Positions 1 through 8,624 of a stretch of DNA of 64,000 nucleotides are shown here, piece after piece (the first letter of the stretch is position 1; the number at the start of each line of letters is the position of its first letter). The position numbers were made by a program, and so were the translations under genes. The stretch covers positions 152,502 to 216,501 of the forward strand of contig CAWHLK010000022.1 of NCBI GenBank assembly GCA_963829965.1. Direction: 5' to 3'. This DNA comes from DASXZH01 sp963829965 (GTDB taxonomy: Bacteria; Armatimonadota; Fimbriimonadia; Fimbriimonadales; Fimbriimonadaceae). Below the pieces are notes generated by a model that was given only the letters and a program-made list of their open reading frames with translations, made no database searches and was not told the DNA's origin.

Positions 1-1017
1 GCGGACAAGTTCATGAGAGTCTCCCGGCTATTGGGATTGAGTCCCCTTAAATGGTCGAACGTAGAGCGGGCATCCTCATACTTGCCTTTCTGATACTGAA
101 GCAGGCCAAGATTGTTCAGGGTGTCTACGTCACTCGGATTGAGCTGGGCAGCGTGCTGGTACGCCTCGATCGCGCCGTCCGTGTCGCCTTTTTGCGCACG
201 TAAGACGCCCAGGTTGTACCAAAGCGTGGCATTGTCCGGAATTGAAGCTTTCAGGGACTCATAAAGGTTCAGTGCCTCGGTTCGGCGCCCAAGCCGTGAA
301 TAGGCGTCCCCGAGCGCGAGTGCGACTCCCGAGTCTTTCGGGTCCAGTTGATAAGCGCGAACCAGGATAGGAATCGCGGCCTCGGGCTTGCGGGCTCGCA
401 AAAGACCGAGGCCGGCGTTTCTCGCGAACGTGTGATTGTCCGGCTTCAAGTTCGAAGCCTTCTCAAAATAAGGTGCAGCCTGATCGTAGTTGCGGCTGCT
501 GTCGTAGGCGACGCCCAAATTGTTATAAAGATAGGGATCGTCCGGCTTTATCGCGACCGCGCTGTTGTAGGCGGAAATTGCCCTGGGGGTAGTTCTTTTC
601 GTGGAGGTAAATGTTGCCGATGTTGTACCACGCCTCAAACATCTTGGGACGCAGGTCGGTCACGAGCTTGTACTCGCCAAGCGCTTTGTCTTCCTGGCCG
701 GTCTTGAGATAGGCGTTGCCTAAGTTGACAAGGACTTCGAGGTCTTTAGGTCGGTCGGCAGCCGCTGCGGTCAGCAACGGCACCGCATCCGCTGCTCGAT
801 CCTGGTTGACGTAAAGAAATCCAAGCCAAGAAAGAACGTCCGGATCGTGGGGGTGGGCTTGGTAGAGATCTTCAAAGGCTTTGGTTGCACCGGCAACATT
901 CCCGCCCTTGTACAAGTTCGCCGCGTCCACTACGCGCTGCGCCGTCTCCCGGCCGTCGTCCTGGGCGAAAGCGCCCAACGCCAATGAACAAACTGCTATA
1001 ACGGAAATCCACTTCAT
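1..1017 (-). CDS. Secreted tetratricopeptide-repeat protein (partial, one frameshift)
   Basis: The start is the ATG at 1017, preceded by AGGGCCAGG and followed by a signal peptide (MKWISVIAVCSLALGAFAQ). After it come repeated 34-residue TPR units with the usual W-LG-Y-A-P spacing (LGFLYVNQDRAADAVPLL, LGNAYLKTGQEDKALGEY, YNIGNIYLHEKNYPQ). The reading frame breaks near 580 in a G-run; downstream another frame continues clean TPRs (AISAYNSAVAIKPDDPYLYN) to the left window edge. TPR proteins mediate protein-protein contacts; no catalytic domain is visible, so the role is unknown. It lies downstream of purL on the same strand, with a perfect 14-bp palindrome at 1095-1108 between them. The break is probably a sequencing indel. 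Confidence 0.8.
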
Positions 1018-1112
1018 GAATACCTGGCCCTCTTCCCTTAGTAGACGCGAAACACGTTCCTGAAACACCGAGTTCCTCCTTAAATGGTAGCTCCATTGGG
1101 GCCCCAATTTTC

Positions 1113-3416
1113 CTAGTCTGCCTGCTCCCTCATAATCTTCGGGATCGCACCCTCGTAAGCTGACTTCAACGCGGCCACATCCAGTTCGACACATCCTTTT
1201 GCCTTCGTTAAAGAGCGTTCGGCCCGACCGGCATGAATCGTGAGCCCAACCTTGCCTCCACCACCAAACTCCCCCAAAGCGAGACAGGCAATCGAATCCG
1301 GCGCGAACTCCACCAAAACATGAAGCGACCTTTCATCGGGAACGGCGACAAGCACCCGACCAGGAACTTCACCAAAAAGATTAGCATCCGTTCGGTCGCT
1401 AAAAGTAGACGACGGAAGAAGAATTTCGATTGGACGGCCAGAAATAATCGCCAGTTCGGCGGCCCCGAAGGCAAGGCCGCCTTCGCTGAGGTCGTGAGCG
1501 CCAATAATCAGGCCTTTCTCGACCATCTCCACGAGAAACCAGCACAAGTCTTTCTCACCGGCCATATTTGGAGCAACCGGCCTTCCATTTTCGATGCCGC
1601 AAATGTCGGCCAGATACTCCGATGCACCCAGGCCGTGCTGAGTCACCTTGACGTCCTTTACCGAAAGAAGCGCCAACAAACCGCTCTCGGCTTTCGGGGC
1701 AATGCCCACCCGCCGTTCAGCGTCGCTCAGCACCCCGAGCATTCCTACGAGCGGAGTCGGCAGCACCTCGCCGAGTTCGCTCTCGTTGTAGAAACTTACG
1801 TTGCCGCTGATGACAGGCGTCTCCATGATTTCGGCGGCTTCCGCTAGGCCACGAACCGCCTCTTTGAACTGCCAGTAAACGTGGGGCCGTTGCGGGTTGC
1901 CGAAATTCAGGCCGTCCGTTATGGCCACCGGCTTTGCGCCGGTGCAAGCCACATTGCGCGCGGCCTCGGCTACTGCGAGCTGCGCGCCGACAAAAGGATC
2001 GAAATAGACATGCCGCCCGTTGCCATCCACTTTAAGGGCGATTCCGTGTTTGGTTCCTCGCGGCCAAATCACCGCCGCGTCACCTTCCCCACAGGTGAGG
2101 ATCGTTTGGGTCTGGACGAGCTGATCGTATTGCTCGAAAACCCACCGCTTTGAGGTGAGATTTGGTGAAGCAAGCAGCTTGAGAAGCGCGGCGTCCGCAT
2201 CGACGACATCCGGAAGGGCGTCAACGTCGAAACTCCTTGCTGCCTTGAAATACTCCGGGACCTCGGCATCCAGCGAGTAGGTTGGGCAATGATCGGTGAG
2301 CAGCCGGGCATCCACATGGGCCTCTTGATTGCCGTGCCGCACCACCACCGTGTCCGTACCTTCGCTCACAGTGCCGATGACTTCAGCCTTGAGACCCCAC
2401 TTGTGGAAGATGTCGATAACTTCGTGCTCTCTTCCTTTATGGGACACAGCGAGCATTCTTTCCTGGCTCTCGCTCAGCATGAGTTCGTAGGCACTCATGT
2501 CGGATTCTCGCATAGGGACTTTGTCGAGATCGATTTCGACCCCCACTTCGCCCTTGCTTGCCATTTCGATGGTGCTGCAGGTGAGGCCGGCCGCGCCCAT
2601 ATCCTGAATCGCCACGATGGCGCCGGTTTGGAGAGCCTCCAGCGTTGCCTCGATCAAGAGCTTTTCGGCAAAGGGGTCGCCGATTTGGACGTTCGGCCGC
2701 TTGGCGTCGTTGTTTTCGTCCAGCGCGTCGCTGGCGAAAGTTGCGCCATGGATACCATCCTTGCCAGTAGAAGAGCCCAAGTAAAGCACCGGATTGCCTG
2801 GACCGGAGGCTTCGGCGGTTGTAATGCTATCCAGGGGCAAGATGCCCACGCACATGGCGTTTACCAGCGGGTTGCCGCTATAGCGTTTATGAAAAGCCAC
2901 TTCGCCGGCAACCGTGGGCACGCCCACGCAGTTGCCGTAGCCGGCAATGCCGGCGACCACATGCTCAAAAAGATACCGATTGCGTTGAACGGTTTCCGGG
3001 CTCTCTTCCCCGTCCCTTATTGTTCCAAACCGGAGGGAGTTCAGCGAGGCGATAGGCCTCGCGCCCATCGTTAAAATGTCTCTAATAATTCCGCCAACGC
3101 CGGTTGCCGCGCCCTGATACGGCTCAACGGCGGAAGGGTGGTTATGGGACTCGATCTTCATGGTGATGCCGAGCCCGTCGCCGATATCCACGACTCCCGC
3201 GTTCTCGAACCCCTTCCCCTCCAACGCCTCTTTATATCGTTTGAAAAAGGCAAGCACAGGCCTGGAGTATTTGTAACCGCAATGCTCGCTCCACATCACG
3301 GCGAACATGCCCAGTTCGGTGAGCGATGGCTCGCGGTTGAGGAGGGAGAGGATTTTCTCGTATTCCTGATCGTTCAGCCCCATCGAACGATAGGTTTCAG
3401 AGGTGTTGGTTGGCAC
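1113..3416 (-). CDS. purL: Phosphoribosylformylglycinamidine synthase subunit PurL
   Basis: Synthetase subunit of the fourth step of purine synthesis: FGAR + ATP + ammonia (from PurQ) to FGAM. The 767-residue length fits the small PurL type that works with separate PurQ and PurS, which are not in this window. Visible family motifs include WSEHCGYKYS (about 42-51) and the ATP/substrate segment SHNHPSAVEPYQGAATGVGG (90-109), and a second AIRS-like half with SGNVSFYNES and GAHDLSEGGL. The start is GTG at 3416; there is no good Shine-Dalgarno, but CATAAT ends 6 nt upstream, suggesting a leaderless message. Divergent from the LemA-like gene. Confidence 0.97.
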   Translation of the reverse strand: MPTNTSETYRSMGLNDQEYEKILSLLNREPSLTELGMFAVMWSEHCGYKYSRPVLAFFKRYKEALEGKGFENAGVVDIGDGLGITMKIESHNHPSAVEPYQGAATGVGGIIRDILTMGARPIASLNSLRFGTIRDGEESPETVQRNRYLFEHVVAGIAGYGNCVGVPTVAGEVAFHKRYSGNPLVNAMCVGILPLDSITTAEASGPGNPVLYLGSSTGKDGIHGATFASDALDENNDAKRPNVQIGDPFAEKLLIEATLEALQTGAIVAIQDMGAAGLTCSTIEMASKGEVGVEIDLDKVPMRESDMSAYELMLSESQERMLAVSHKGREHEVIDIFHKWGLKAEVIGTVSEGTDTVVVRHGNQEAHVDARLLTDHCPTYSLDAEVPEYFKAARSFDVDALPDVVDADAALLKLLASPNLTSKRWVFEQYDQLVQTQTILTCGEGDAAVIWPRGTKHGIALKVDGNGRHVYFDPFVGAQLAVAEAARNVACTGAKPVAITDGLNFGNPQRPHVYWQFKEAVRGLAEAAEIMETPVISGNVSFYNESELGEVLPTPLVGMLGVLSDAERRVGIAPKAESGLLALLSVKDVKVTQHGLGASEYLADICGIENGRPVAPNMAGEKDLCWFLVEMVEKGLIIGAHDLSEGGLAFGAAELAIISGRPIEILLPSSTFSDRTDANLFGEVPGRVLVAVPDERSLHVLVEFAPDSIACLALGEFGGGGKVGLTIHAGRAERSLTKAKGCVELDVAALKSAYEGAIPKIMREQAD

Positions 3417-3422
3417 CTTTCG

Positions 3423-3428
3423 ATTATG
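3423..3428 (-). promoter_or_regulatory. -10 box of purL (leaderless start)
   Basis: CATAAT on the minus strand, with TTGCGC about 16 nt upstream, ends 6 nt before the GTG of purL, which places the expected transcription start at the start codon. Inferred from spacing only. Confidence 0.45.
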
Positions 3429-3495
3429 CGTTAAGATCGCGTCGGCGCAACCTATCCGGCTGCTGACTCGTACTTCAAAACGCCGGGAACTAGAA

Positions 3496-3897
3496 ATGGT
3501 CGCAGTTGCTCTTATCTTAGGCCTGGTGGTCGTGGCTGTTCTTATAAGCCTTTATCGCAACCTTGCGAACCTGCGTAGACAGCTTGTGGCCGCTCGAGCA
3601 CAAATCGACGCCCAAATGGCCGTCCGCAACGAGTTGCGCGCCTCTCTGCAGGCGGAGTTGAAATCTCGCTCCCGTCCTGGTTCTCCGGCGATAGTTGGGG
3701 TTGATGCCAACGCCCGCTTGCTTGATCTTAGGGCCGCGGAGAAGAAGATCGAGTTCGCGACGGAGTACTACAACCAGGTGGCAGCAGCCTATGCGGCCCG
3801 TTTGAGGGTTTTCCCCTATTCTTTTATTGCCCTTGGGCTGAGGTTTCCTGCTCACGAGAGGCTGGAGTTCACTATGGATCAGGAGATTCTGAGTTAA
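3496..3897 (+). CDS. LemA-like membrane protein
   Basis: 133 residues from the ATG at 3496; the longer open frame upstream crosses the purL promoter and is not used. One N-terminal transmembrane helix (VAVALILGLVVVAVLISLY), then a helical domain. The pattern is LemA-like: a polar helix with RAQIDAQMAVRNELRASL, then EYYNQVAAAYAARLRVFPYSFIALGLRF, matching the family YN-x-Y-N...fP...ia...gf ending. It is shorter than typical LemA (about 180-200 residues). LemA proteins are membrane anchored with the bulk outside and have no established enzymatic function. The stop is 9 nt before the Tat-exported propeller gene, so the two may be cotranscribed. Confidence 0.65.
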   Translation: MVAVALILGLVVVAVLISLYRNLANLRRQLVAARAQIDAQMAVRNELRASLQAELKSRSRPGSPAIVGVDANARLLDLRAAEKKIEFATEYYNQVAAAYAARLRVFPYSFIALGLRFPAHERLEFTMDQEILS

Positions 3898-3906
3898 ACT
3901 GCTTTT

Positions 3907-4941
3907 ATGAGCGGAACAAAGACGACCCGCAGGCATTTTATTGCCTCCACAGTGGCGGCTGGCGCTTGGCTTGCCGTTCCCGGCCCCCTCAGAGCACAAA
4001 TGACAAAGACACGCCCCATCATCGGAACCGGCGAACACACCTACGAGTGCATTCATGACTGGCTGGTGCCTCCCTCCAACATCGTTTGGGGCGACACGCA
4101 TGGCCTCGCGGTTGACCGACATGGGCATCTCTACGTTGCCCACACGGTAAACCCGTCCAGCGCGAGCTCAGACGCCATTCTAGAATACGATCCGAACGGC
4201 AAGTTTGTGCGCTCCTGGGGCGCCCAGTTCCGTGGCGGCGCCCATGGCTTGGACCTTCGAAAAGAAAACAACGAGGAGTTTCTCTACCACTGCGACATCG
4301 CCCACCGAAAGATAACAAAGACGACCCTGACCGGCGAGGTGGTTTGGCAGAAGGGCGTGCCCACCGAGTCCGGCGTTTACCCGAGCGAGGACAAGTGGTG
4401 CCCCACAAACATCGCATTTCACCCGGAAGGCGACATTTACGTAGGCGATGGCTACGGCAGCAGTTACATTCACCGATACACGTCCGAAGGCGATTACAAG
4501 GGCATCGTCGTGAGACCGGGGAAAGGCAAAGGATTCGTTAGCACGCCCCACGGGCTCTGGGTCGATACTCGAAGCAAGACCCCCAAACTGGTTGTCGCCG
4601 ATCGCGGAAATAACCGATTGCAGGAATTCACTCTGGAAGGCCAACCGATCAGCATTATCAAGGACAACATGCGGCAGCCCTGCCACATCCACTACAACCA
4701 CGGACTGGCCCTAGTGCCTGATCTGGACAGCGTGGTCACGATTTTGGGTCCCGACAATCGGATGGTAGCAATGCTTGGAGACGGAATTGCGAACGGGGAG
4801 ATGAGAGATGTCCCCCGGGAGAAGTTCATTCCCGGCAAGTTCGTTCACCCCCATGCGGCGATTTGGATGAACAAGAAGGACATTCTGGTTGTGGAATGGG
4901 TGCCGATTGGACGCGTGACCAAACTGCGCCGAGTCTCCTAG
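3907..4941 (+). CDS. Tat-exported NHL/SMP-30-type beta-propeller protein
   Basis: 344 residues. The N-terminus carries a twin-arginine motif (TTRRHFIAS, R8-R9) and hydrophobic segment ending PLRAQ, so the folded protein is probably exported by Tat. The body has repeated propeller strands: THGLAVDRHGHLYVAH, ILEYDPNGKFVRSWG, NIAFHPEGDIYVGDGYG, LVVADRGNNRLQEFTLEG, typical of six-bladed NHL propellers (peptidylglycine-lyase-like/6-bladed families). Substrate unknown; the adjacent oxidoreductase gene, one base downstream, suggests a shared sugar-related role. TAAACT ends 6 nt before the ATG, a possible leaderless start. Family assignment is firm at fold level only. Confidence 0.8.
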   Translation: MSGTKTTRRHFIASTVAAGAWLAVPGPLRAQMTKTRPIIGTGEHTYECIHDWLVPPSNIVWGDTHGLAVDRHGHLYVAHTVNPSSASSDAILEYDPNGKFVRSWGAQFRGGAHGLDLRKENNEEFLYHCDIAHRKITKTTLTGEVVWQKGVPTESGVYPSEDKWCPTNIAFHPEGDIYVGDGYGSSYIHRYTSEGDYKGIVVRPGKGKGFVSTPHGLWVDTRSKTPKLVVADRGNNRLQEFTLEGQPISIIKDNMRQPCHIHYNHGLALVPDLDSVVTILGPDNRMVAMLGDGIANGEMRDVPREKFIPGKFVHPHAAIWMNKKDILVVEWVPIGRVTKLRRVS

Positions 4942-4942
4942 C

Positions 4943-5953
4943 ATGCGGGCGGTTTTGGTCGGCTGCGGCGGTATGAGCAGAGTTTGGCTCGAAAACTCCG
5001 TTAAACTCGGCATCGAGATCGTGGGGCTGGTTGACATTGACCTTGCCAACGCCCGCAAGCGGGCGGAGGAACTTGCGATGGACGGAGTTCTGGTAACTAC
5101 GGACTTAGCCGATGCGCTAGAGATTATTAAGCCGGATGTGGTCTTTGACGTCGTCATCCCGAAAGCCCGCCATGAAGTTGTATCGATAAGCCTAGGCCGT
5201 GGCTGCCACGTTCTAAGCGAGAAACCGATGGCGGCAAGCATGGCAGAAGCACGGGATCTTATTCGACGAGCCAAGGAAGCGAACAGAATCCACGCGGTTG
5301 TCCAAAACCGTCGGTACATCCCTCAGGTCCGGCGCATCCGCAGACTCATAGAGTCTGGGGTTATAGGGAACGCGACCAGCATCCACTGCGACTTCTTTCT
5401 CGGTCCCCACTTTGGCGGGTTTCGCGAAACCATGGACCATGTGCTCCTGCTGGATATGGCCATTCACACGTTTGACTGCGCCCGGTATTTTGCTGGCGTG
5501 GACGCCAAAGCCGTGTACTGTAAAGAGTGGAACCCACCCAACTCCTGGTTCAGGTATGGCGCAAGCGCGACCGCCATCTTTGAAATGGAAGGAGGCGCGG
5601 TTTTCAACTACCGGGGTAGTTGGTGCGCGGAAGGCCTGATGACAAGCTGGGAAAGCTCATGGCGCATCGTTTGCGAACGAGGGACATTATCCTGGGATGG
5701 GTTTGAGGACATTCGCGCCGAAGTGGCAACCGCGGACGGGTTTTTCTCCAAACTGGAGGCGGTCGAGATACCACCCCTATCGCCAAACGACCGCGTGGAC
5801 GGCCACCTTGGCGTGATGCAGGATTTCGTGGATGCGGTCAACGGCGGAAAGACGCCGGAGACGGTGGGTTACGAGAACATCAAGAGTTTGGCGATGGTGT
5901 TTGGGGCGATTGAGAGTGCGAATAAGGGCGAACGAGTTAGTGTTAGGCCTTGA
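4943..5953 (+). CDS. Gfo/Idh/MocA family NAD(P)-dependent oxidoreductase
   Basis: 336 residues with a Rossmann N-terminus (VLVGCGGMSRVW, G8-x-G-G), acidic ribose-binding residue in GLVDID, and the family EKP motif at 93-95, whose lysine is catalytic in inositol and glucose-fructose dehydrogenases. The C-terminal alpha/beta domain has DHVLLLDMAIHTFDCARYF, with the D and H expected near the sugar substrate. It follows the beta-propeller gene by one base, so the two are very likely translated from one message. Likely acts on a sugar, inositol or derivative; the exact substrate cannot be told. Confidence 0.9.
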   Translation: MRAVLVGCGGMSRVWLENSVKLGIEIVGLVDIDLANARKRAEELAMDGVLVTTDLADALEIIKPDVVFDVVIPKARHEVVSISLGRGCHVLSEKPMAASMAEARDLIRRAKEANRIHAVVQNRRYIPQVRRIRRLIESGVIGNATSIHCDFFLGPHFGGFRETMDHVLLLDMAIHTFDCARYFAGVDAKAVYCKEWNPPNSWFRYGASATAIFEMEGGAVFNYRGSWCAEGLMTSWESSWRIVCERGTLSWDGFEDIRAEVATADGFFSKLEAVEIPPLSPNDRVDGHLGVMQDFVDAVNGGKTPETVGYENIKSLAMVFGAIESANKGERVSVRP

Positions 5954-5983
5954 GTTTTCAGTATCGAGCGCGAGATCGAAGTC

Positions 5984-6277
5984 CTATTTCTCGAAATCCT
6001 CTCCATTCGACGGCGCCAAGGGAAACCTCTTCTGCAGGTAGCTCATGAACTGATCCGCGATCACAAGAATCACGCCGAGACTCACAACCACGAGACTGGC
6101 CGTCCAAATCATCTGCTGTTTGGTCCCCACGTCCGGGGCGTCCATGATCCCAGAGGCCGCGCGAGGTCTCACCATTAATGACGGACCTCCCATTGTCGTT
6201 TCCGTCGGGTGTAGTGTCAACGCATAGGCAGCCGCGACGATACCAATAAAAGCTAAAACGTATCCGATTTTGCCCAT
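5984..6277 (-). CDS. Small two-helix membrane protein, copy 1 of a tandem pair
   Basis: 97 residues with two hydrophobic helices, one at the N-terminus (IGYVLAFIGIVAAAYALTL) and one near the C-terminus (MIWTASLVVVSLGVILVIAD), and a short conserved charged tail (QFMSYLQKRFPLAP). I recognise no family. A paralogue of the same length lies immediately upstream (6315-6605); the tails are encoded by an identical 59-bp stretch. The middle loop (residues 28-55) differs between copies. Preceded by TTGTCG-17-TAGAAT ending 6 nt before the ATG, so it is probably transcribed on its own as a leaderless message. Confidence 0.75.
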   Translation of the reverse strand: MGKIGYVLAFIGIVAAAYALTLHPTETTMGGPSLMVRPRAASGIMDAPDVGTKQQMIWTASLVVVSLGVILVIADQFMSYLQKRFPLAPSNGEDFEK

Positions 6278-6401
6278 GATCCGATTCTACAGGAAAGAAT
6301 GCAAAACGACAAACCTACCTCTCGAATTCTTCCTCGATCGATGGCGCCAAGGGAAACCTCTTCTGCAGGTAGCTCATGAACTGATCCGCGATCACAAGAA
6401 T
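6012..6401. repeat. 59-bp identical direct repeat from a tandem gene duplication
   Basis: Positions 6012-6070 and 6343-6401 are identical over 59 bp and encode the shared C-terminal part of the two paralogous membrane proteins. A second identical block of about 19 bp covers the two start codons and -10 boxes (about 6274-6290 and 6601-6618). The repeat period is about 330 bp. Confidence 0.9.
6284..6312 (-). promoter_or_regulatory. Promoter of small membrane protein copy 1
   Basis: TTGTCG (6307-6312) and TAGAAT (6284-6289) are 17 bp apart; the -10 box is preceded by TG and ends 6 nt before the ATG at 6277. The same -10 box and spacer precede copy 2. Confidence 0.6.
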
Positions 6402-6605
6402 AACGCCAAGGCTAAAAGACACCAAGCTCGCTGTCCAAATCATCTGTCGATGGACCTCGTCTTGTTGTCCGCTCGCATAGCCCAAACCGTTGCGCATCAT
6501 GCCGACAACTTGTCCGTTGAGCATGGCTTGAAAAGGGTTCAGAGTAAGCGCATATACGCCCGCGACGACGCCTACAAAAGCCAATACGTACCCCACCTTC
6601 CCCAT
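6315..6605 (-). CDS. Small two-helix membrane protein, copy 2 of a tandem pair
   Basis: 96 residues, paralogous to the gene at 5984-6277: the N-terminal helix (VGYVLAFVGVVAGVYALTL), second helix (MIWTASLVSFSLGVILVIAD) and tail (QFMSYLQKRFPLAP) match closely, while the loop between helices (FQAMLNGQVVGMMRNGLG) has diverged completely. Function unknown. Topology suggests both short ends face one side of the membrane and the variable loop the other. Has its own TAGAAT box 6 nt before the ATG. Confidence 0.75.
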   Translation of the reverse strand: MGKVGYVLAFVGVVAGVYALTLNPFQAMLNGQVVGMMRNGLGYASGQQDEVHRQMIWTASLVSFSLGVILVIADQFMSYLQKRFPLAPSIEEEFER

Positions 6606-6611
6606 GATCCG

Positions 6612-6617
6612 ATTCTA
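6612..6617 (-). promoter_or_regulatory. -10 box of small membrane protein copy 2
   Basis: TGTAGAAT followed by six bases and the ATG, identical in sequence to the start region of copy 1. The -35 region is not obvious. Confidence 0.5.
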
Positions 6618-6684
6618 CAAGAAACCACAATCCAGCAAGAGGGACAAGAGTTCACATTCCTGCCAACAATGATTCAAAACATAT

Positions 6685-7662
6685 CTAAGGCAGATTCATA
6701 CCCCGTGCCGCGATCCACAGCTTGTACCAATCATCCCTATCCAACTTTATCGATGCGGCTTCCGCCGCTTCTTTGATGTGCGCGGGATTGTTCGATCCCA
6801 CCAGCGGAATGATCTTGGACGGATGATTGAGGAGCCATGCCAGCGCCAACTGGCCGGGCAGCGCGCCTCCGTATTTCGGGCCCAGCTCTTTTAGGGCAGT
6901 CACGGTCCGGGCAGCCGCCTCGTCGTCCTTCAACTCTTTTCGGCCAGTCAGCCTGCCCCAGGCCAGAGGGCTGTAAGCCAAGGGCGTGATCTGAAGCTCC
7001 AAGCATTGATCCAAGACCCCATCCCCGGCGTCCGCGCCTGCATACGTTCCGGTTGCCGTACCGCCCGCCGCGCCTTCGTAAATCGGATCCAGACGAAGTA
7101 AAGAAATCGAAATCTGATTCGAAACGATCGGCGCCTTCAGGTACTTCTTCAAAGCCAAGAGTTGATTGGGATAGTAGTTAGAAACGCCGATGTACTTGAC
7201 CAATCCTTCGGCGACAAGGCTGTCCAGAACCTCGGCGGTTTCCGCCGGATGGCTATGCGGATCCGGACGGTGAAGCTGATACATGTCGACATAATCGATT
7301 CCCATCCGGTCCAGCGAGCCCCGGATGCTGGTGCGGATGTAGTCCGGCGCGTGGTTATAGCCGTTGCCGAGAATAATGCCGACCTTGGTGGCAATGAATA
7401 TCTTTTCTCTGCTGCCGGGGAAGGCGCCCAGGCAGTCTTTGAAAATCGATTCGCACGCAGTGCGGCCGTAAATATCCGCGTGGTCGTAAAAGGTGATTCC
7501 CGCTTCCAGCGCCGCGCCGAAGGCGTCGATCGCGTGGCGAACATTCTCGGGGCCGACTTCGGCCGGGTTCCAAGTTTCTGCCAGCCCCATGCAGCCTAGG
7601 GCGATTCTGGAAACGGAAACATCCGTAGGGCCAAGGGTTTGTAAGGCTATTCGCGTGCTCAT
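6685..7662 (-). CDS. Aldo/keto reductase
   Basis: 325 residues, (beta/alpha)8 AKR fold. The catalytic tetrad can be placed: D60 and Y65 in FYDHADIYG, K93 in IATKVG, H131 in YQLHRPDP; GVSNYYPNQL and the C-terminal IIPLVGSNNPAHIKEA NADPH-binding segment are present. It resembles the YdhF group of oxidoreductases. The ATG overlaps the stop of the upstream sugar-permease gene (ATGA), so it belongs to the ABC importer operon and probably reduces or oxidises the imported sugar or a catabolite. Substrate is inference only. Confidence 0.92.
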   Translation of the reverse strand: MSTRIALQTLGPTDVSVSRIALGCMGLAETWNPAEVGPENVRHAIDAFGAALEAGITFYDHADIYGRTACESIFKDCLGAFPGSREKIFIATKVGIILGNGYNHAPDYIRTSIRGSLDRMGIDYVDMYQLHRPDPHSHPAETAEVLDSLVAEGLVKYIGVSNYYPNQLLALKKYLKAPIVSNQISISLLRLDPIYEGAAGGTATGTYAGADAGDGVLDQCLELQITPLAYSPLAWGRLTGRKELKDDEAAARTVTALKELGPKYGGALPGQLALAWLLNHPSKIIPLVGSNNPAHIKEAAEAASIKLDRDDWYKLWIAARGMNLP

Positions 7663-8624
7663 CCAGGAGCAGTATATTCTTTTACTTCACGTCGTTTCGC
7701 CCGGCCGGACACCCGGCCCTCGCCCAACCTCATGACGAACACCGCGGCGATCAAAAGCACGCCAATCGCGGTCAGCTGGTATTCGGCCTTTACGCCGGCC
7801 ACTCCCATTTCTCGCTTCATGAGATCAATGAGAACCAACGCAAAGAACGAACCTAGAATGGTACCGCTGCCACCCGAAATAGACGCACCCCCGACTACCG
7901 CGACGGTGATGGCATCGAGCTCCACATTTTGGATCAGGTCGTAGCGGGCTTCGCCCAAACGCGAAGCAAGCAGCAATGCGCCAATCCCGCACATCAGCCC
8001 GGTGAGGGCAAACACCATGACTTTGACCCGGGCGACCGGGATGCCCGAATACTCGGCCGCAGTTTCATTCGTGCCCACGGCAAAGACCCAGCGGCCGAAA
8101 ACGGTCTTGTGAAGCAGCAAGCCAAATCCCACAGCAAGAACCAGAAAGATCACATCCGGCCAGGGGAGGCCGAACAGCACCGCATCGTCGATGCCTACAA
8201 GACCGTGCGGGAGCTTGATCGCGCCCGGGCCCGTCATCGCCTGCGCAATTCCTTTATAAAGAGCCATGGTTCCTAGGGTCACCAAGAAAGAGGGCAGCTT
8301 GCCCTTGGTGACGAACAAGCCGTTCACAGCCCCAAGAAGAGTGCCCACGACAAGGGCAAACACAATGCCGACGTAAACGCTCACCCCGCCCGAAAGCAGT
8401 TTTGCGGTCAAGCAGGAAGTGAGGATCATGTTCGAGCCGACCGAGAGATCGATCTGCCCGCAGACGATCACGAACGTCATTCCGAGCGCGATCAACCCGA
8501 TCTCCATGTAGAGAGTGGAAGTGTTCAGCAGATAATGAGCATCCAAGAAGTTCTTCGAGAACTTTGCCCCTGCCAGGAATGCGACGAGCACCAAAGCTGC
8601 CGGCACCAGAGCGCGGTATTTCAA
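7659..8624 (-). CDS. Sugar ABC transporter permease (RbsC/RhaP-Q type), second
   Basis: 321 residues from a TTG at 8624 that overlaps the upstream stop as TTGA and is preceded by GGAGGGG at 7-8 nt; the longer open frame to 9263 is a shadow of the first permease gene. About 8-10 hydrophobic helices; family hallmarks ALGMTFVIVCGQIDLSVGSN, KLPSFLVTLGTMALYKG and VVGGASISGGSGTILG mark the BPD_transp_2 permeases of ribose/rhamnose/autoinducer-2 importers. Works as a heterodimer with the permease encoded just upstream and the ATPase at 9595-11088. Confidence 0.93.
   Translation of the reverse strand: MKYRALVPAALVLVAFLAGAKFSKNFLDAHYLLNTSTLYMEIGLIALGMTFVIVCGQIDLSVGSNMILTSCLTAKLLSGGVSVYVGIVFALVVGTLLGAVNGLFVTKGKLPSFLVTLGTMALYKGIAQAMTGPGAIKLPHGLVGIDDAVLFGLPWPDVIFLVLAVGFGLLLHKTVFGRWVFAVGTNETAAEYSGIPVARVKVMVFALTGLMCGIGALLLASRLGEARYDLIQNVELDAITVAVVGGASISGGSGTILGSFFALVLIDLMKREMGVAGVKAEYQLTAIGVLLIAAVFVMRLGEGRVSGRAKRREVKEYTAPG

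Noticed and set aside
2289..3074. 261-residue frame opposite purL
   Set aside because: Antisense shadow of a clearly conserved gene; no start signal or domain.
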